Below are positions 34,471-43,147 of a DNA stretch of 64,000 bases, piece by piece. Numbering within the stretch: position 1 is the stretch's first letter; each line of letters begins with the position of its first letter. The position numbers were made by a program, and so were the translations under genes. The stretch is from Sphingomonas cannabina (GTDB lineage: Bacteria > Pseudomonadota > Alphaproteobacteria > Sphingomonadales > Sphingomonadaceae), in contig NZ_CP090059.1 in the NCBI RefSeq assembly GCF_021391395.1, positions 4,322,172-4,386,171 of the forward strand. Direction: 5' to 3'. The notes beneath the pieces were generated by a model. The model did no database searches and was not told the DNA's origin. It saw only the letters and a list, made by a program, of their open reading frames with translations.

Positions 34471-35091
34471 TTACGGGATGCCCGCACGCGACCGGCGGTG
34501 ACGGGAATAGCGGCGATGCCAGGCGGGATCGGCGGCCCGAAGCCGCGTCGCCGAAGTCGGATCGGGGCGGAAGCGCAGAAGCACGAGCGCCGGCAATCTC
34601 CATCCGGTCCAATTTAGTGCCTGGCGCGCGGGCTTCAATGAGCGCCGCAGCCAACCCATCGCCGGACCTGCATGGGCATCCCTATCATACCCCGGACGCG
34701 CGATCACCGCAATCGGGACCAGATGGGCTATATGCCGCCAGCGCTCCCAGCGGTGAAAGGTGGCGAGATTGTCCGCCCCCATCAGCCAGATGAAGTCGTG
34801 CTTCGGGTACAGGCGCACCAGCTTGGCCAGCGTATCGGCGGTGTAGCGGGTCTTGAGCCGCCGCTCGATGCCGGTGACGCGGATCGGCGCATGCCGGGCC
34901 ATGGCGCGGGCGGAGGCCATCCGCGCGGCGAAGGGCGCCATGTCGCTCGCCCCCTCCTTGAGCGGATTGCCCGGCGACACCAGCCACCACACCTCGTCCA
35001 GCCCCAGCGCGCGCAGGGCATGGAGCGAGATCGCGCGATGCCCGCGATGCGCCGGGTTGAACGACCCGCCGAGGAGGCCGATGCGGCTCAT
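34471..35091 (-). CDS. nadD: Nicotinate-nucleotide adenylyltransferase
   Basis: 206 residues from the ATG at 35091. The nucleotidyltransferase motif [14 protein letters not shown] (T/HxGH), [16 protein letters not shown] and the late SATRLR (ISSTxxR-type) motif are present. NadD adenylates nicotinate mononucleotide in NAD synthesis and is usually essential. Unusually, its ATG overlaps the stop codon of an upstream ParE-type toxin gene (ATGA), so its translation is probably coupled to the toxin. Confidence 0.95.
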   Translation of the reverse strand: MSRIGLLGGSFNPAHRGHRAISLHALRALGLDEVWWLVSPGNPLKEGASDMAPFAARMASARAMARHAPIRVTGIERRLKTRYTADTLAKLVRLYPKHDFIWLMGADNLATFHRWERWRHIAHLVPIAVIARPGYDRDAHAGPAMGWLRRSLKPARQALNWTGWRLPALVLLRFRPDPTSATRLRAADPAWHRRYSRHRRSRAGIP

Positions 35092-35372
35092 GGACGAGCC
35101 TGCCGCCGCGCGCCGTGGATCACCCGCAGGATGCGGACATGGTCCGTCTCGATGCGGTAGAAAATGAGATAGGGCGTGTCGGCCACGCGCCATTTGCGCC
35201 GATCGCCGCGCGCCGTTACGGGGCCGGCCTTCGGCAAGTCCCCCAGCAGTCGGGTGGCCGCAAAAATCCGCGCGACGATCGTTTCCGCCACGGGCGGGTG
35301 GACTGCACGATAATGGCGATCGATCGCTTCGAGATCACGCCGCGCAAGCGCGGCGAACCGTATCTCGCTCAC
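35088..35372 (-). CDS. ParE/RelE-superfamily toxin
   Basis: 94 residues from a GTG. The fold signature is [19 protein letters not shown] at the N-terminus, then GDLPKAGPV and the terminal strands [20 protein letters not shown] ending in ARRQ, as in ParE gyrase poisons and related RelE toxins. It follows the antitoxin with a GTGA overlap and itself overlaps nadD. ParE-like targets (gyrase) are more likely than ribosomal cleavage because RelE catalytic residues are not obvious. Confidence 0.88.
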   Translation of the reverse strand: MSEIRFAALARRDLEAIDRHYRAVHPPVAETIVARIFAATRLLGDLPKAGPVTARGDRRKWRVADTPYLIFYRIETDHVRILRVIHGARRQARP

Positions 35373-35623
35373 TCGGCGGCTTCACCGCGATGACGGGCCT
35401 CGAACCAGGCTTCCATCTGCTCCTGGGTGAAGAATTCGCCGCGATCGATCTGCCGTTCGGCTTCGTCGAGCGAGGCGAGGAACTCGGCTTCCTCTTCCAC
35501 GAACTGCTCGACCGCGCGCGCAACGATCCATGCGCGCGAGCGATCGAGCCGTTCCGCCAGCTTGTCGAGCTTGACGGCAGTCTCTGCGGCGATACGGCCC
35601 GAAACGACGGCGGAATGGGTCAT
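35369..35623 (-). CDS. Ribbon-helix-helix antitoxin (ParD/CopG-like)
   Basis: 84 residues from the ATG at 35623; an upstream in-frame ATG at 35647 lies before the operator-like palindrome and is less likely. The RHH motif is VSGRIAAETAVKLDKLAERL followed by SRAWIVARAVEQFVEEE; the acidic C-terminus (QIDRGEFFTQEQMEAWFEA) is the usual toxin-binding tail. It should neutralise the toxin and repress its own promoter at 35622-35642. Confidence 0.88.
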   Translation of the reverse strand: MTHSAVVSGRIAAETAVKLDKLAERLDRSRAWIVARAVEQFVEEEAEFLASLDEAERQIDRGEFFTQEQMEAWFEARHRGEAAE

Positions 35624-35642
35624 GTATCGAATGTATACATGC
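35622..35642. promoter_or_regulatory. Putative autoregulatory operator of the toxin-antitoxin pair
   Basis: ATGTATCGA followed by the perfect 10-bp palindrome ATGTATACAT (35631-35640), i.e. a repeated ATGTAT core overlapping the antitoxin start. Short palindromes or tandem half-sites of this type are usual operators for RHH antitoxins. Binding is inferred from position and symmetry. Confidence 0.55.
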
Positions 35643-35665
35643 CGCACCCATCCCGCAATGCCGGG

Positions 35666-36703
35666 TCAGCGCCCCGACGGCGGCGCGGTGATGGCGCCAC
35701 CCTTGCGATACTCGCCCTGGCGCTCGATCATCCAGCCCGGATATTCGGGCGGAAGCGCGCTGGCGGCGTCGAGCGCGGCGACCTCATCGGCACTCAGCAC
35801 GACATCGACCGCGGCAAGGTTGTCGGCGAGCTGGTCGGGCCGCTTGGCGCCGACGATCACGCTGGTCACCTCGGGCCGCTGCAGCAGCCAGGCGAGCGCG
35901 ATCTGCGCCATCGAACGCCCGTGCGCCTCGGCGATCGGCGCCATCGCGTCGAGCACCTTGTCGCCGCGTGGCCCATCGACCGGCGGGAAGGCGAAGCCGG
36001 CGCGGCGGCCCTCACCGCCGTTGCGGTACTTGCCCGACAGGAAGCCGCCGGCGAGCGGACTCCACACCATCAGCCCCAGCCCCTCGGAGGCGACCATCGG
36101 CCCGATCTCGCGCTCGAGGTCGCGGCCGGCGAGTGTGTAATAGGCCTGGACCGACTGGAACCGCGCTAGGTCCCTGCGCTCGGAGATGCCGAGCGCCTTG
36201 GCGATCTGCCACGCCGCCCAATTGGAGACGCCGACGTAGCGCACGTCGCCGGCGCGCACGAGCGTATCGAGCGCCGCCAGCGTCTCCTCGATCGGCACCG
36301 CCGGGTCCCAGCCGTGGATCTGGTAGAGGTCGATATAGTCGGTGCCGAGCCGCTTCAGGCTTTCGCGCGCCTGGGTCAGGATATGCTTGCGCGAGGTGCC
36401 GCGGTCGTTGGGCCCGGCGCCCATCGGGCCCATCACCTTGGTCGCGATCACCAGCGCATCGCGGTCGAGGCCGAGGTTCCTGATCGCCTGACCGGTGATC
36501 TGCTCCGATAGCCCTTCCGAATAGACGTTGGCGGTGTCGATGAAGTTGACCCCGGCGTCGATCGATGCCTTGACCAGCGCATCGGCGTCGGCCTGCTGGA
36601 GATCGCCGATACGGGCGAACATGCCCTGTCCGCCGAAGGTCATGGTGCCGAGGCAGAGTTCGGAGACGAACAGACCGGTGCGGCCGAGCGGTTTGTAGCG
36701 CAT
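35666..36703 (-). CDS. Aldo/keto reductase (YajO/Tas-like)
   Basis: 345 residues, AKR barrel. RYKPLGRTGLFVSELCLGTM start, catalytic Asp and Tyr in NFIDTANVYSEG, Lys in VIATKVMGP and His in DLYQIHGWD. The VGVSNWAAWQIAKAL and WLLQRPEVTSVIVGAKRPDQ stretches place it with broad-specificity AKR11-14-type reductases. Substrate unknown. It lies between proA and the toxin-antitoxin pair on the same strand. Confidence 0.9.
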   Translation of the reverse strand: MRYKPLGRTGLFVSELCLGTMTFGGQGMFARIGDLQQADADALVKASIDAGVNFIDTANVYSEGLSEQITGQAIRNLGLDRDALVIATKVMGPMGAGPNDRGTSRKHILTQARESLKRLGTDYIDLYQIHGWDPAVPIEETLAALDTLVRAGDVRYVGVSNWAAWQIAKALGISERRDLARFQSVQAYYTLAGRDLEREIGPMVASEGLGLMVWSPLAGGFLSGKYRNGGEGRRAGFAFPPVDGPRGDKVLDAMAPIAEAHGRSMAQIALAWLLQRPEVTSVIVGAKRPDQLADNLAAVDVVLSADEVAALDAASALPPEYPGWMIERQGEYRKGGAITAPPSGR

Positions 36704-36771
36704 GCTGGATCTCCTGAGCGGGGCGGACGCCCACGCCTCAGATAGGCGACGCTACCGCCGCTTCCAGGGGA

Positions 36772-38019
36772 TCACCCGCGAATCTGCCCCGTCCCGCGCC
36801 CGACCCATTTGTAGGTGGTGAGCCCTTCGAGCGCGACGGGCCCGCGGGCATGGAGCCGGCCGGTGGCGATGCCGATCTCCGCCCCCAGCCCGAACTCGCC
36901 GCCGTCGGCGAACTGGGTCGAGGCGTTCCACAGCACGATCGCGCTGTCGACGGCGCGCAGGAAGCTCTCGGCGGCGGCGGCATCCTCGGTCACGATCGCG
37001 TCGGTGTGGTGCGATCCGTGCGCGGCGATATGGCCCAGCGCCTCGTCGAACCCGTCGACGACGCGCACGGCGAGGATCGATTCGAGATATTCCGTATCCC
37101 AGTCGTCATCGCTCGCCGGCACGATCCGGCCATCGATCGCCCGCGCCGCCGCATCGCCGCGCAGTTCGCAGCCGGCATCGAGCAGCCTCTCGACGATCGG
37201 CGCGGGATCGGCATAGCCGCGGTCGATCAGCAGCGTCTCCGCAGCGCCGCAGATGCCGGTACGGCGCAGCTTGGCGTCGAGCACGATCCGCTCGGCCATC
37301 GCCGGATCGGCGGCGGCATGGACATAGACGTGGTTGTTGCCGTCGAGATGGGCGAGCACCGGCACCCGCGCCTCCGCCTGCACGCGCGCGACCAGCCCCT
37401 TGCCGCCGCGCGGCACCACCATGTCGATCACGCCCTCGCCCGCCAGCATCGCGCCGACCGCGGCGCGATCGGTGGTGGGGACGAGCTGCACCGCATCGCG
37501 CGGCATCCCGCCCGCCGCCAGCCCCTCGATCAGCGCGGCATGGATCGCGCGGTTGGAGCGCACCGCCTCCGATCCGCCGCGCAGGATCGCGGCGTTGCCC
37601 GCCATCGCGCACAGCGCCCCGGCGTCGGCGGTGACGTTGGGCCGGCTCTCGTAGATGATCCCGATCACCCCGATCGGCACGCGGACGCGCGACAGCTTGA
37701 GGCCGTTGGGCCGCTCGCGCTCGTCGATCACCTGCCCCACCGGATCGTCGAGCGCGGCGATCGCGGCGACGCCGTCGGCGGTCGCCTGCACCCGCGCAGG
37801 ATCGAGCCGCAGCCGGTCGCGCATCGCCGGGGAGAGGTCGGCCGCCGCATCCATGTCCTCGGCATTGGCGGCCAGGATCGCGCCCTCGGCATCGCGTAGC
37901 GCCTCGGCCGCCTTGCGCAGCGCCCCGGCCTTGGCCGCGCTCGGCATTGCCGCCAGCACCGTGGCGGCGGCGCGGGCCCGGGCCCCCATCTCGGCGATCA
38001 GTTGCGTGGCGTCGGTCAT
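36772..38019 (-). CDS. proA: Gamma-glutamyl phosphate reductase
   Basis: 415 residues, aldehyde-dehydrogenase fold. Substrate loop [20 protein letters not shown], and the catalytic Cys in [16 protein letters not shown]-terminal [11 protein letters not shown]. It reduces gamma-glutamyl phosphate to glutamate semialdehyde in proline synthesis. No proB is adjacent in the window; in many alphaproteobacteria proA precedes nadD, as here if the AKR and toxin-antitoxin genes are discounted. Confidence 0.95.
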   Translation of the reverse strand: MTDATQLIAEMGARARAAATVLAAMPSAAKAGALRKAAEALRDAEGAILAANAEDMDAAADLSPAMRDRLRLDPARVQATADGVAAIAALDDPVGQVIDERERPNGLKLSRVRVPIGVIGIIYESRPNVTADAGALCAMAGNAAILRGGSEAVRSNRAIHAALIEGLAAGGMPRDAVQLVPTTDRAAVGAMLAGEGVIDMVVPRGGKGLVARVQAEARVPVLAHLDGNNHVYVHAAADPAMAERIVLDAKLRRTGICGAAETLLIDRGYADPAPIVERLLDAGCELRGDAAARAIDGRIVPASDDDWDTEYLESILAVRVVDGFDEALGHIAAHGSHHTDAIVTEDAAAAESFLRAVDSAIVLWNASTQFADGGEFGLGAEIGIATGRLHARGPVALEGLTTYKWVGRGTGQIRG

Positions 38020-38069
38020 CGTTCCTGCCCGCTAGCATGGCGCGGCGCGAGATGGTAGGCGGAGGCACC

Positions 38070-39143
38070 ATGGGGGTGGACGCAGCCGGAGAAATCATCA
38101 CAGGCGCGCTGCTCGGCCGTGCGGTCGAGCCGCACGCGGGCGAGAATCGCGGGGACGTGGGCCATGGCGAAGGCGGCCTCTGCCTCAACTGCGGGACCGC
38201 GCTGGTCGGGCCGCATTGCCACCGCTGCGGCCAGAGCGCACACATCCATCGATCGTTCGGCGCGATCTGGCACGAGATCCTGCACGGCGTCGTCCATTTC
38301 GAGGGCAAGCTGTGGTCGACGCTGCCCCTACTCGCCTGGCGCCCGGGCGAGCTGACGCGGCGCTACGTCCATGGCGAGCGCGCACGCTTCGTCTCGCCGA
38401 TGGCGCTGTTCCTGTTCTCGATCTTCACCATGTTCGCGATGTTCCAGATCATGGGCATCTCGCCGCCGAGCGACATCAACATCGGCGGCAAGGGCGAGCT
38501 CGCGGTCGGGCTCGAGGAGGGGCACAAGCGCCTCGAGAAGGACTTGGCACAGGCGCAGAAGAACCGCGCGAAGGTGCCCGATGGCACCAAGGAGGCGGCG
38601 GCGCTCGACAAGCAGGTCGCGGATGCCCGCGAAGCGCTCGCCACGCTCGAGAAGACCGAATCGGTGCTGAAGCCGACGCTGTCGACGAGCAAGACCTCGA
38701 TCCACACCGGCTGGGAGCGGCTCGATCACGGGCTGGAGAAGGCGCAGAAGCACCCGGAGCTGATGCTCTACAAGCTCCAGTCCAACAGCTACAAATTCTC
38801 CTGGCTGCTGATCCCGCTGTCGCTGCCGTTCATGTGGCTGATGTTCTTCTGGAAACGCGACTACAAGATGTACGACCACGCCGTGTTCGTGACCTATTCG
38901 CTCGCGTTCATGTCGCTGCTGTTCATCGTGCTCACCCTCGCGGGCGCGGTCGGCGTGAGCAATACCTGGCTGGGACTGGTGGGGACGGCTGTCCCGGTGA
39001 TCCACCTCTACCGCCAGCTGCGCGGCGCCTATCAGCTCCGGCGCAGGACCGCGATCCTGCGCACCTTCTTCCTGCTCATGTGTATCGTGATCATCCTCAC
39101 GCTGTTCCTGGTGCTGGTGATCGGGCTGGGGCTGGTCGGGTAG
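38070..39143 (+). CDS. DUF3667 family membrane protein with zinc ribbon
   Basis: 357 residues from the ATG at 38070, after GGAGG. A zinc-ribbon-like LCLNCGTALVGPHCHRCGQS (about 37-56) precedes IWHEILHGVVHFEGKLWSTL, the DUF3667 core. A first helix (about 110-130), a long charged coiled region (about 145-235, KRLEKDLAQAQKNRAKV) and four C-terminal helices follow. Function unknown; the family is common in Gram-negative bacteria. It is divergent from proA by 50 bp. Confidence 0.8.
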   Translation: MGVDAAGEIITGALLGRAVEPHAGENRGDVGHGEGGLCLNCGTALVGPHCHRCGQSAHIHRSFGAIWHEILHGVVHFEGKLWSTLPLLAWRPGELTRRYVHGERARFVSPMALFLFSIFTMFAMFQIMGISPPSDINIGGKGELAVGLEEGHKRLEKDLAQAQKNRAKVPDGTKEAAALDKQVADAREALATLEKTESVLKPTLSTSKTSIHTGWERLDHGLEKAQKHPELMLYKLQSNSYKFSWLLIPLSLPFMWLMFFWKRDYKMYDHAVFVTYSLAFMSLLFIVLTLAGAVGVSNTWLGLVGTAVPVIHLYRQLRGAYQLRRRTAILRTFFLLMCIVIILTLFLVLVIGLGLVG

Positions 39144-39207
39144 GCAAAACCTCCCGTTCGAACTCAACGGACGTCGTCCGGAGCGTCGGGACGCAAACCG
39201 TAGCCGA

Positions 39208-40101
39208 TCAAGGATCGAGTTGCGAAGCGGCCCGCCGTTCCACGATCTCCGTCGTTGTCCGTGTCTCCAGCCGGCCGCCGGCGCCCCTGATCTCTAACGT
39301 CGTAACTTTCCTGCGCCGATGCGCCTGCCCTGCGGGATCGCTATCGAACGCGGTGACAACGGTTCCGGAAATATCCTCGCGCGCCCGTGCGCGAAGAGCC
39401 GCGTCGAACGTCAACGTCTCCTGATTGATCTCGGCCGCGGCAACATCGGACTGGGCCAGATCTCGACGCGCCGCGTCTGGATCGATGGTCATCTCGGCAA
39501 CAAAGGCCGTGCCACCGGACCCGACCGTTTTTCTTAATGGCACGGGCCCGCGCGTCCCGCGCTCCTGGTAGGGGGCTCCGTCACGAAGATCCACGGACCG
39601 CAGATCGAACGGCTCGATCATCTGGATCACCGATTGCGGATCGCATTCGATTCGAAAAGCATTCCATGTGAAGACCCATCGCCCGCACGCCGCACGTGAT
39701 AGGCCGGCCGCCTTGAGCCAGCTGTCTGCCCGTGCTTCCAGTTCCCTGCCGTTGAGCAACTGCGGTGGCCCGTGAAACGGCCTGAAGACCCGTGCGGGGA
39801 ATTGCCAATTGCCCGGACGCCCCTTCCCCGCGGCGTTCTTCGGAAGGTCGTACTCCAGCTCCACGCCGGCTTCACGCACCGCAACGATACGCTCGATGAT
39901 CGTATCCCGATCGGTTGAATTTCCCGACGAACCCTCGCTGCTTCGCCACGAGGATTTGCTGTCCCTCGTGATTTCATAGGCATCGCCAGCCTGAGGCACG
40001 GATTGGATCGATCCCGTCTGGGCGGCGAAGATCGGCTGAAGCAGCGCAGCAGCTATCGTTATCCACCGCGTCAACAGCCGTTCCCCCTCGCTTGTGACCA
40101 T
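39208..40101 (-). CDS. Hypothetical exported protein
   Basis: 297 residues from the ATG at 40101; a TTG at 40074 preceded by GAGGGGGAACGG is a good alternative and would place the signal peptide (TRWITIAAALLQPIFAAQTG) right at the N-terminus. The mature protein carries a Ser/Asp-rich segment (RDSKSSWRSSEGSSGNSTDR) and no recognised domain. Base composition looks somewhat lower in GC than the neighbours. Convergent with the DUF3667 gene. No function can be offered. Confidence 0.6.
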   Translation of the reverse strand: MVTSEGERLLTRWITIAAALLQPIFAAQTGSIQSVPQAGDAYEITRDSKSSWRSSEGSSGNSTDRDTIIERIVAVREAGVELEYDLPKNAAGKGRPGNWQFPARVFRPFHGPPQLLNGRELEARADSWLKAAGLSRAACGRWVFTWNAFRIECDPQSVIQMIEPFDLRSVDLRDGAPYQERGTRGPVPLRKTVGSGGTAFVAEMTIDPDAARRDLAQSDVAAAEINQETLTFDAALRARAREDISGTVVTAFDSDPAGQAHRRRKVTTLEIRGAGGRLETRTTTEIVERRAASQLDP

Positions 40102-40135
40102 GCGCGGTCCATTCGGGCAAGTCGAGGGCCGGGCC

Positions 40136-40516
40136 TTACTGCGGGCACGGATACCGCTTCTTCATGATCGCATAAAAGGCGTCCCTGACGCTGATCCCGC
40201 GATCGGCCGGCGGGATGGCGTTGAACTCGCGGATCAGGTCGGTGCTGGTCAGGCCGGTGCGGCCGCGCGGCGGCGGGCAGCTGTGCGGCGGCTCGCCCGC
40301 CCGGCTCGCGGCGGCGAGGTCGGCGCGATAGGCGGCGATCACGCCCGCGATCTCGGCCTTGAGCTGCTGGAGTTCCGGTGATTCGGCCGCAGCTGCCCCC
40401 ATCGCGCGCAACGCGTTGGTCCGCGCGATGAAATCGGCGACGGTCATCGGCGGTTGCTGCACCGTCGCCGATACGCCCGAAACCGGCAGCAGCAACGCCG
40501 CTACGGCAGCCCACAT
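40136..40516 (-). CDS. Hypothetical small exported protein
   Basis: 126 residues from the ATG at 40516, giving signal peptide WAAVAALLLPVSGVSA. The mature part has a helical region (TVADFIARTNALRAMGAAAA, QLKAEIAGVIAAYRADLAAA) and a Cys/Pro-rich end (HSCPPPRGRTGL, KKRYPCPQ). No family recognised. Its ribosome-binding site GGGAGGG is the 3' arm of a strong hairpin at 40523-40550. Confidence 0.65.
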   Translation of the reverse strand: MWAAVAALLLPVSGVSATVQQPPMTVADFIARTNALRAMGAAAAESPELQQLKAEIAGVIAAYRADLAAASRAGEPPHSCPPPRGRTGLTSTDLIREFNAIPPADRGISVRDAFYAIMKKRYPCPQ

Positions 40517-40522
40517 GAAAAA

Positions 40523-40550
40523 CCCTCCCGCATCTTTCGATGCGGAAGGG
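40523..40550 (-). promoter_or_regulatory. Terminator-like hairpin enclosing the Shine-Dalgarno sequence
   Basis: Minus strand: CCCTTCCGCATC, GAAA loop, GATGCGGGAGGG: a 12-bp stem (one G-U pair) closed by a GNRA tetraloop, followed by TTTTT and, one base later, the ATG of the next gene. GGGAGGG in the 3' arm is the only plausible Shine-Dalgarno. The element therefore looks like an intrinsic terminator and a ribosome-site lock at once. Confidence 0.6.
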
Positions 40551-40599
40551 CTATGGAGCACGGGGTCGGCCGTCAATCAGCCTGCGATCAAGCACCCCG

Positions 40600-40851
40600 C
40601 GGCGCGGGATTGCCGACCGGACCCTTGGGCGGCCGCCCACGCGACCGATCTGTCCAGGCTCCGGCCGGTCTTCATCTCCACCGGCTCGCTCGATCCCTTT
40701 TTCGATGAGGACATGGATTATGCGCGGCCCCACCGCGCCGCACGTCTTCCCGGATGGGCTCCATGCCTGTGATATCGTGCCGACGGCCCGGGTGAGCGCA
40801 GCCGCCCGCGCCGCCGGCCTCGCGGCGCAGCACCGCTTTCTCCATGGCTGA
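40600..40851 (+). pseudogene. Relic of an alpha/beta-hydrolase (HSL-type esterase) C-terminus
   Basis: In one frame the stretch reads ATDLSRLRPVFISTGSLDPF then FDEDMDYARPHRAA, matching the conserved C-terminal strand and catalytic-Asp region of hormone-sensitive-lipase-type esterases (usual form: VGxLDxFxDEDxxYA). Near 40735 the similarity jumps frame to PDGLHACDIVPTARVSAAAR, which matches the following LHxYPGxxHGF...A region with parts missing. No start and no N-terminal half are present, so it is a decayed fragment. Confidence 0.6.
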
Positions 40852-40933
40852 CGAAGAACGCTCGGCGATCCTGGTTCCGCCGTCGAGCCGCTTCAGGCAA
40901 TCGCCCCTCGCGGGAGCGGTCGCCCCGCCCGGT

Positions 40934-41368
40934 CTATCCGGTCACCCGCACCAGCCGCAGCTCGATCGTTTCGCCCGGTGGCGGCAGCTCATTGTGAGTG
41001 TCGGTGATCCAGATCAGCCGCCCGCTTCCGTCCGTGATCCGCGCCGACACCGAATAGCGCCCGCGCGCGTCGATGCGGGCGCGGGCATAGGTGAGCGAGA
41101 AGGGGATCGGCACCTGCCGCCCCTCGGTGGCGATCTCGGTCTCGGCGATCACCGGCGCCGGCGCATCCATGCGGCTGACGTCGCTGATGTGGACCTTCAG
41201 CCGGGCGTCCTGCGGCAGGGCGATACGCTCGCGATAGATCACCGTCCCGGTCAGCGTCACCTGACCGCTCGGCGCGGCCGGCACGGTCGCAATCTCCTTC
41301 GATGGCGCCGTCTGGCAGGCGACGAGGCCTGCCAGTAGCGGGATCAGCAGCGATGCTCGCCTCATCAT
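40934..41368 (-). CDS. YbaY-family lipoprotein
   Basis: 144 residues. Lipobox LAGLVAC (Cys18) after LLIPLLAG marks a lipoprotein. The mature part GQVTLTGTVIYRERIALPQD and LKVHISDVSRMDAPAPVIAE is the YbaY/YscW-like beta-sandwich domain, seen also in HslJ/META-associated proteins. The role is unknown; envelope location is expected. It lies 22 bp upstream of the DUF3011 gene's 3' neighbour region on the same strand, so cotranscription with that gene is possible. Confidence 0.8.
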   Translation of the reverse strand: MMRRASLLIPLLAGLVACQTAPSKEIATVPAAPSGQVTLTGTVIYRERIALPQDARLKVHISDVSRMDAPAPVIAETEIATEGRQVPIPFSLTYARARIDARGRYSVSARITDGSGRLIWITDTHNELPPPGETIELRLVRVTG

Positions 41369-41390
41369 GGACTCCTCTCCCGCCGCCGAT

Positions 41391-42293
41391 TCAGCCGTTC
41401 GCGAAGTCGAGCTGGATCACCTTGGTCGGCGTCGCCCGGCAGTAGAAGGGCAGCGTGCGGTCCCCGTCGGGATAGGCCGCGGTCAGCGAGGCGCCGAACC
41501 GCCAGCCGCCGTTGCCGGGTTCGATCGAGACGAGCCGGTCATAGGTGAGTCGCGTCCCGCCGGTGGCGCCGATCTGGCGCGCGGCCTCGCGCAGGCAGGT
41601 CTGCACCGAGGGCCGCGATGCCGGCGGCAGCGGCGACAGGTCGGCGACCAGCGTGGCGGGCGGCCCGGCGGGGAAGGTCGCGGGCGCCTCCGGCTCGGCC
41701 GCCGCCGCTGCCGCCTCCTTCTTCCGCTTGTTCGCCGAGCTGGCGAGCAGCGCGATCAGGCCGCCGGCGACGGCGACCCCGGCGATGACGGCGCCGGTGC
41801 TCGGCCCCTTGTCGCGGTCGGGCGGATAATAGCCGCCGCCACCGCCGCCGGCCCAGCGGCCGTAGGTGAAGTCGGCGCGGCAGCCGCGGTCGACCCAGAT
41901 CGAGCGCCGGTCGTAGCCCCAGCTCCGCCCATAGCTGCAGGAGCCGCCGAGCCGGCGGACGAGCTGGACGCGGTTCTCGGTGTTCGCGGCGCAGCGCTGG
42001 TGCCGGTTCCGGCGCGATTCGCAGCGCAGCGTCTGGCCATAGCCGGGCCCGGGATAGACCGGCGGCCGGACCCCCGGATTGCCCGGATAGGGCGGCCGCG
42101 GCGGGCGTGGGCGGCCGGGAACGGGCGAGGGAAGCGGCACGGGCCGATCGACGATCGGCGACGGGAGCGGCACCGGCCGGTCGGGAACCGGCGAAGGAAG
42201 GGGTACCGGGCGGGTCTGCGCTGCGACCGGCACCGTTCCCGCCGGCGAAAGCAGCGCAGCGATGACCAGCGCTGCGACGGGCTTGTTCCTCAT
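41391..42293 (-). CDS. DUF3011 exported protein with RPVPLPSP repeats
   Basis: 300 residues from the ATG at 42293; signal peptide NKPVAALVIAALLSPAGTVPVAAQ. A Pro-rich linker with three tandem copies of RPVPLPSP (about 28-60) leads to a DUF3011 domain (about 85-150) with TLRCESRRNRHQRCAANTEN and the six-Cys pattern ending RGCRADF. A predicted membrane helix (about 168-186, GAVIAGVAVAGGLIALLAS) follows, then an Ala-rich linker and a C-terminal domain with VQTCLREAARQIGATGG. The Cys-rich part is probably periplasmic. Confidence 0.75.
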   Translation of the reverse strand: MRNKPVAALVIAALLSPAGTVPVAAQTRPVPLPSPVPDRPVPLPSPIVDRPVPLPSPVPGRPRPPRPPYPGNPGVRPPVYPGPGYGQTLRCESRRNRHQRCAANTENRVQLVRRLGGSCSYGRSWGYDRRSIWVDRGCRADFTYGRWAGGGGGGYYPPDRDKGPSTGAVIAGVAVAGGLIALLASSANKRKKEAAAAAAEPEAPATFPAGPPATLVADLSPLPPASRPSVQTCLREAARQIGATGGTRLTYDRLVSIEPGNGGWRFGASLTAAYPDGDRTLPFYCRATPTKVIQLDFANG

Positions 42294-42527
42294 CCCCTGT
42301 CTCCCTGTTGCGTCTTGCCCCGACGACATCAGATTACACTCGACCGCTGGATCGACCAACATCAATCTGACGACGAAACGATCTCGATCGGACCGAGTAG
42401 TTCGGCACCGGTGCTTAATAGATCGATCTTGCCGCCTTCATTGCTTGACTTGCCGGTCGAAGCATGATGCACTTGTTTAGTGCGCGTATGAGGCACTGTG
42501 TCGGTTCACTTCGTGAAGGGGGCGACG

Positions 42528-42821
42528 ATGGATTTCACCGCACTGATCATCGAGGCCGTCAGCGGCGCCATCGGCGGAAACGCCGCGGGGGCAGCGTCGA
42601 AGACCACCAGCCTGGGCCCGCTCGGCAACACGATCGCGGGCGCGATCGGCGGCGGCGTCGGCGGGCAGATCCTGACCTCGGTCCTCGGCCTCGGCGCCGG
42701 GGCGGCGGCCTCCGGCCTCGACGTCGGCTCCATCGTCTCGGGCTTTGCGTCCGGCGGCGTGAGCGGTGCGGTCACCGCGCTGGTGATCGGCCTCATCAAG
42801 TCGAAGCTCGCCACCAGATAG
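42528..42821 (+). CDS. Small glycine-rich hydrophobic protein
   Basis: 97 residues from the ATG at 42528. After DFTALIIEAVSGAIGGNAAG come small-residue-rich helices with glycine-zipper-like spacing (GNTIAGAIGGGVGGQILTSV, SGAVTALVIGLIKSKLATR). It resembles the Gly-zipper segments of bacteriocins and membrane-active peptides, but it is longer and lacks a leader or a secretion gene. Similar single-gene proteins occur widely in proteobacteria without known role. Confidence 0.6.
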   Translation: MDFTALIIEAVSGAIGGNAAGAASKTTSLGPLGNTIAGAIGGGVGGQILTSVLGLGAGAAASGLDVGSIVSGFASGGVSGAVTALVIGLIKSKLATR

Positions 42822-43078
42822 GCGGGCGCCCACTCTTCATGTTCCTTGCGTGCGGGGGCGATCGACATCGCTCCCTCCTCGCCGTCACCCCGGACTTGCC
42901 TCCCCAAATCCAGGGTTCCGGACGATAACGCCCCGCCTCGAACAACTGCAGACACGACCGAAGCCGACGCCTCAGTCCGCGCCGGAATCCCTCCAAAATA
43001 TTTTTTCGATTCCCCATTTTTCCCTTGCGTTTCGCGAACGCAAGGAAAGTCCGCGCGTCGCTGCGCCGCACCGCCTCA

Positions 43079-43102
43079 CCCCGGCCGCGGACCGGGGCTT
43101 TT
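43079..43102 (+). terminator. Possible intrinsic terminator
   Basis: CCCCGG and CCGGGG pair around a 7-nt loop and are followed by CTTTT. It could end transcripts from the small gene at 42528-42821 and insulate nrdA. Short T tract; modest support. Confidence 0.35.
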
Positions 43103-43147
43103 CAGCGCTTCATCGCACATTTACCAGTTGCACTCCCCGGCAAATGG

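Noticed and set aside
43023..43045. Perfect hairpin CCTTGCGTT/AACGCAAGG as a terminator
   Set aside because: Neither strand has a T tract after the stem; it may be an unrelated palindrome.
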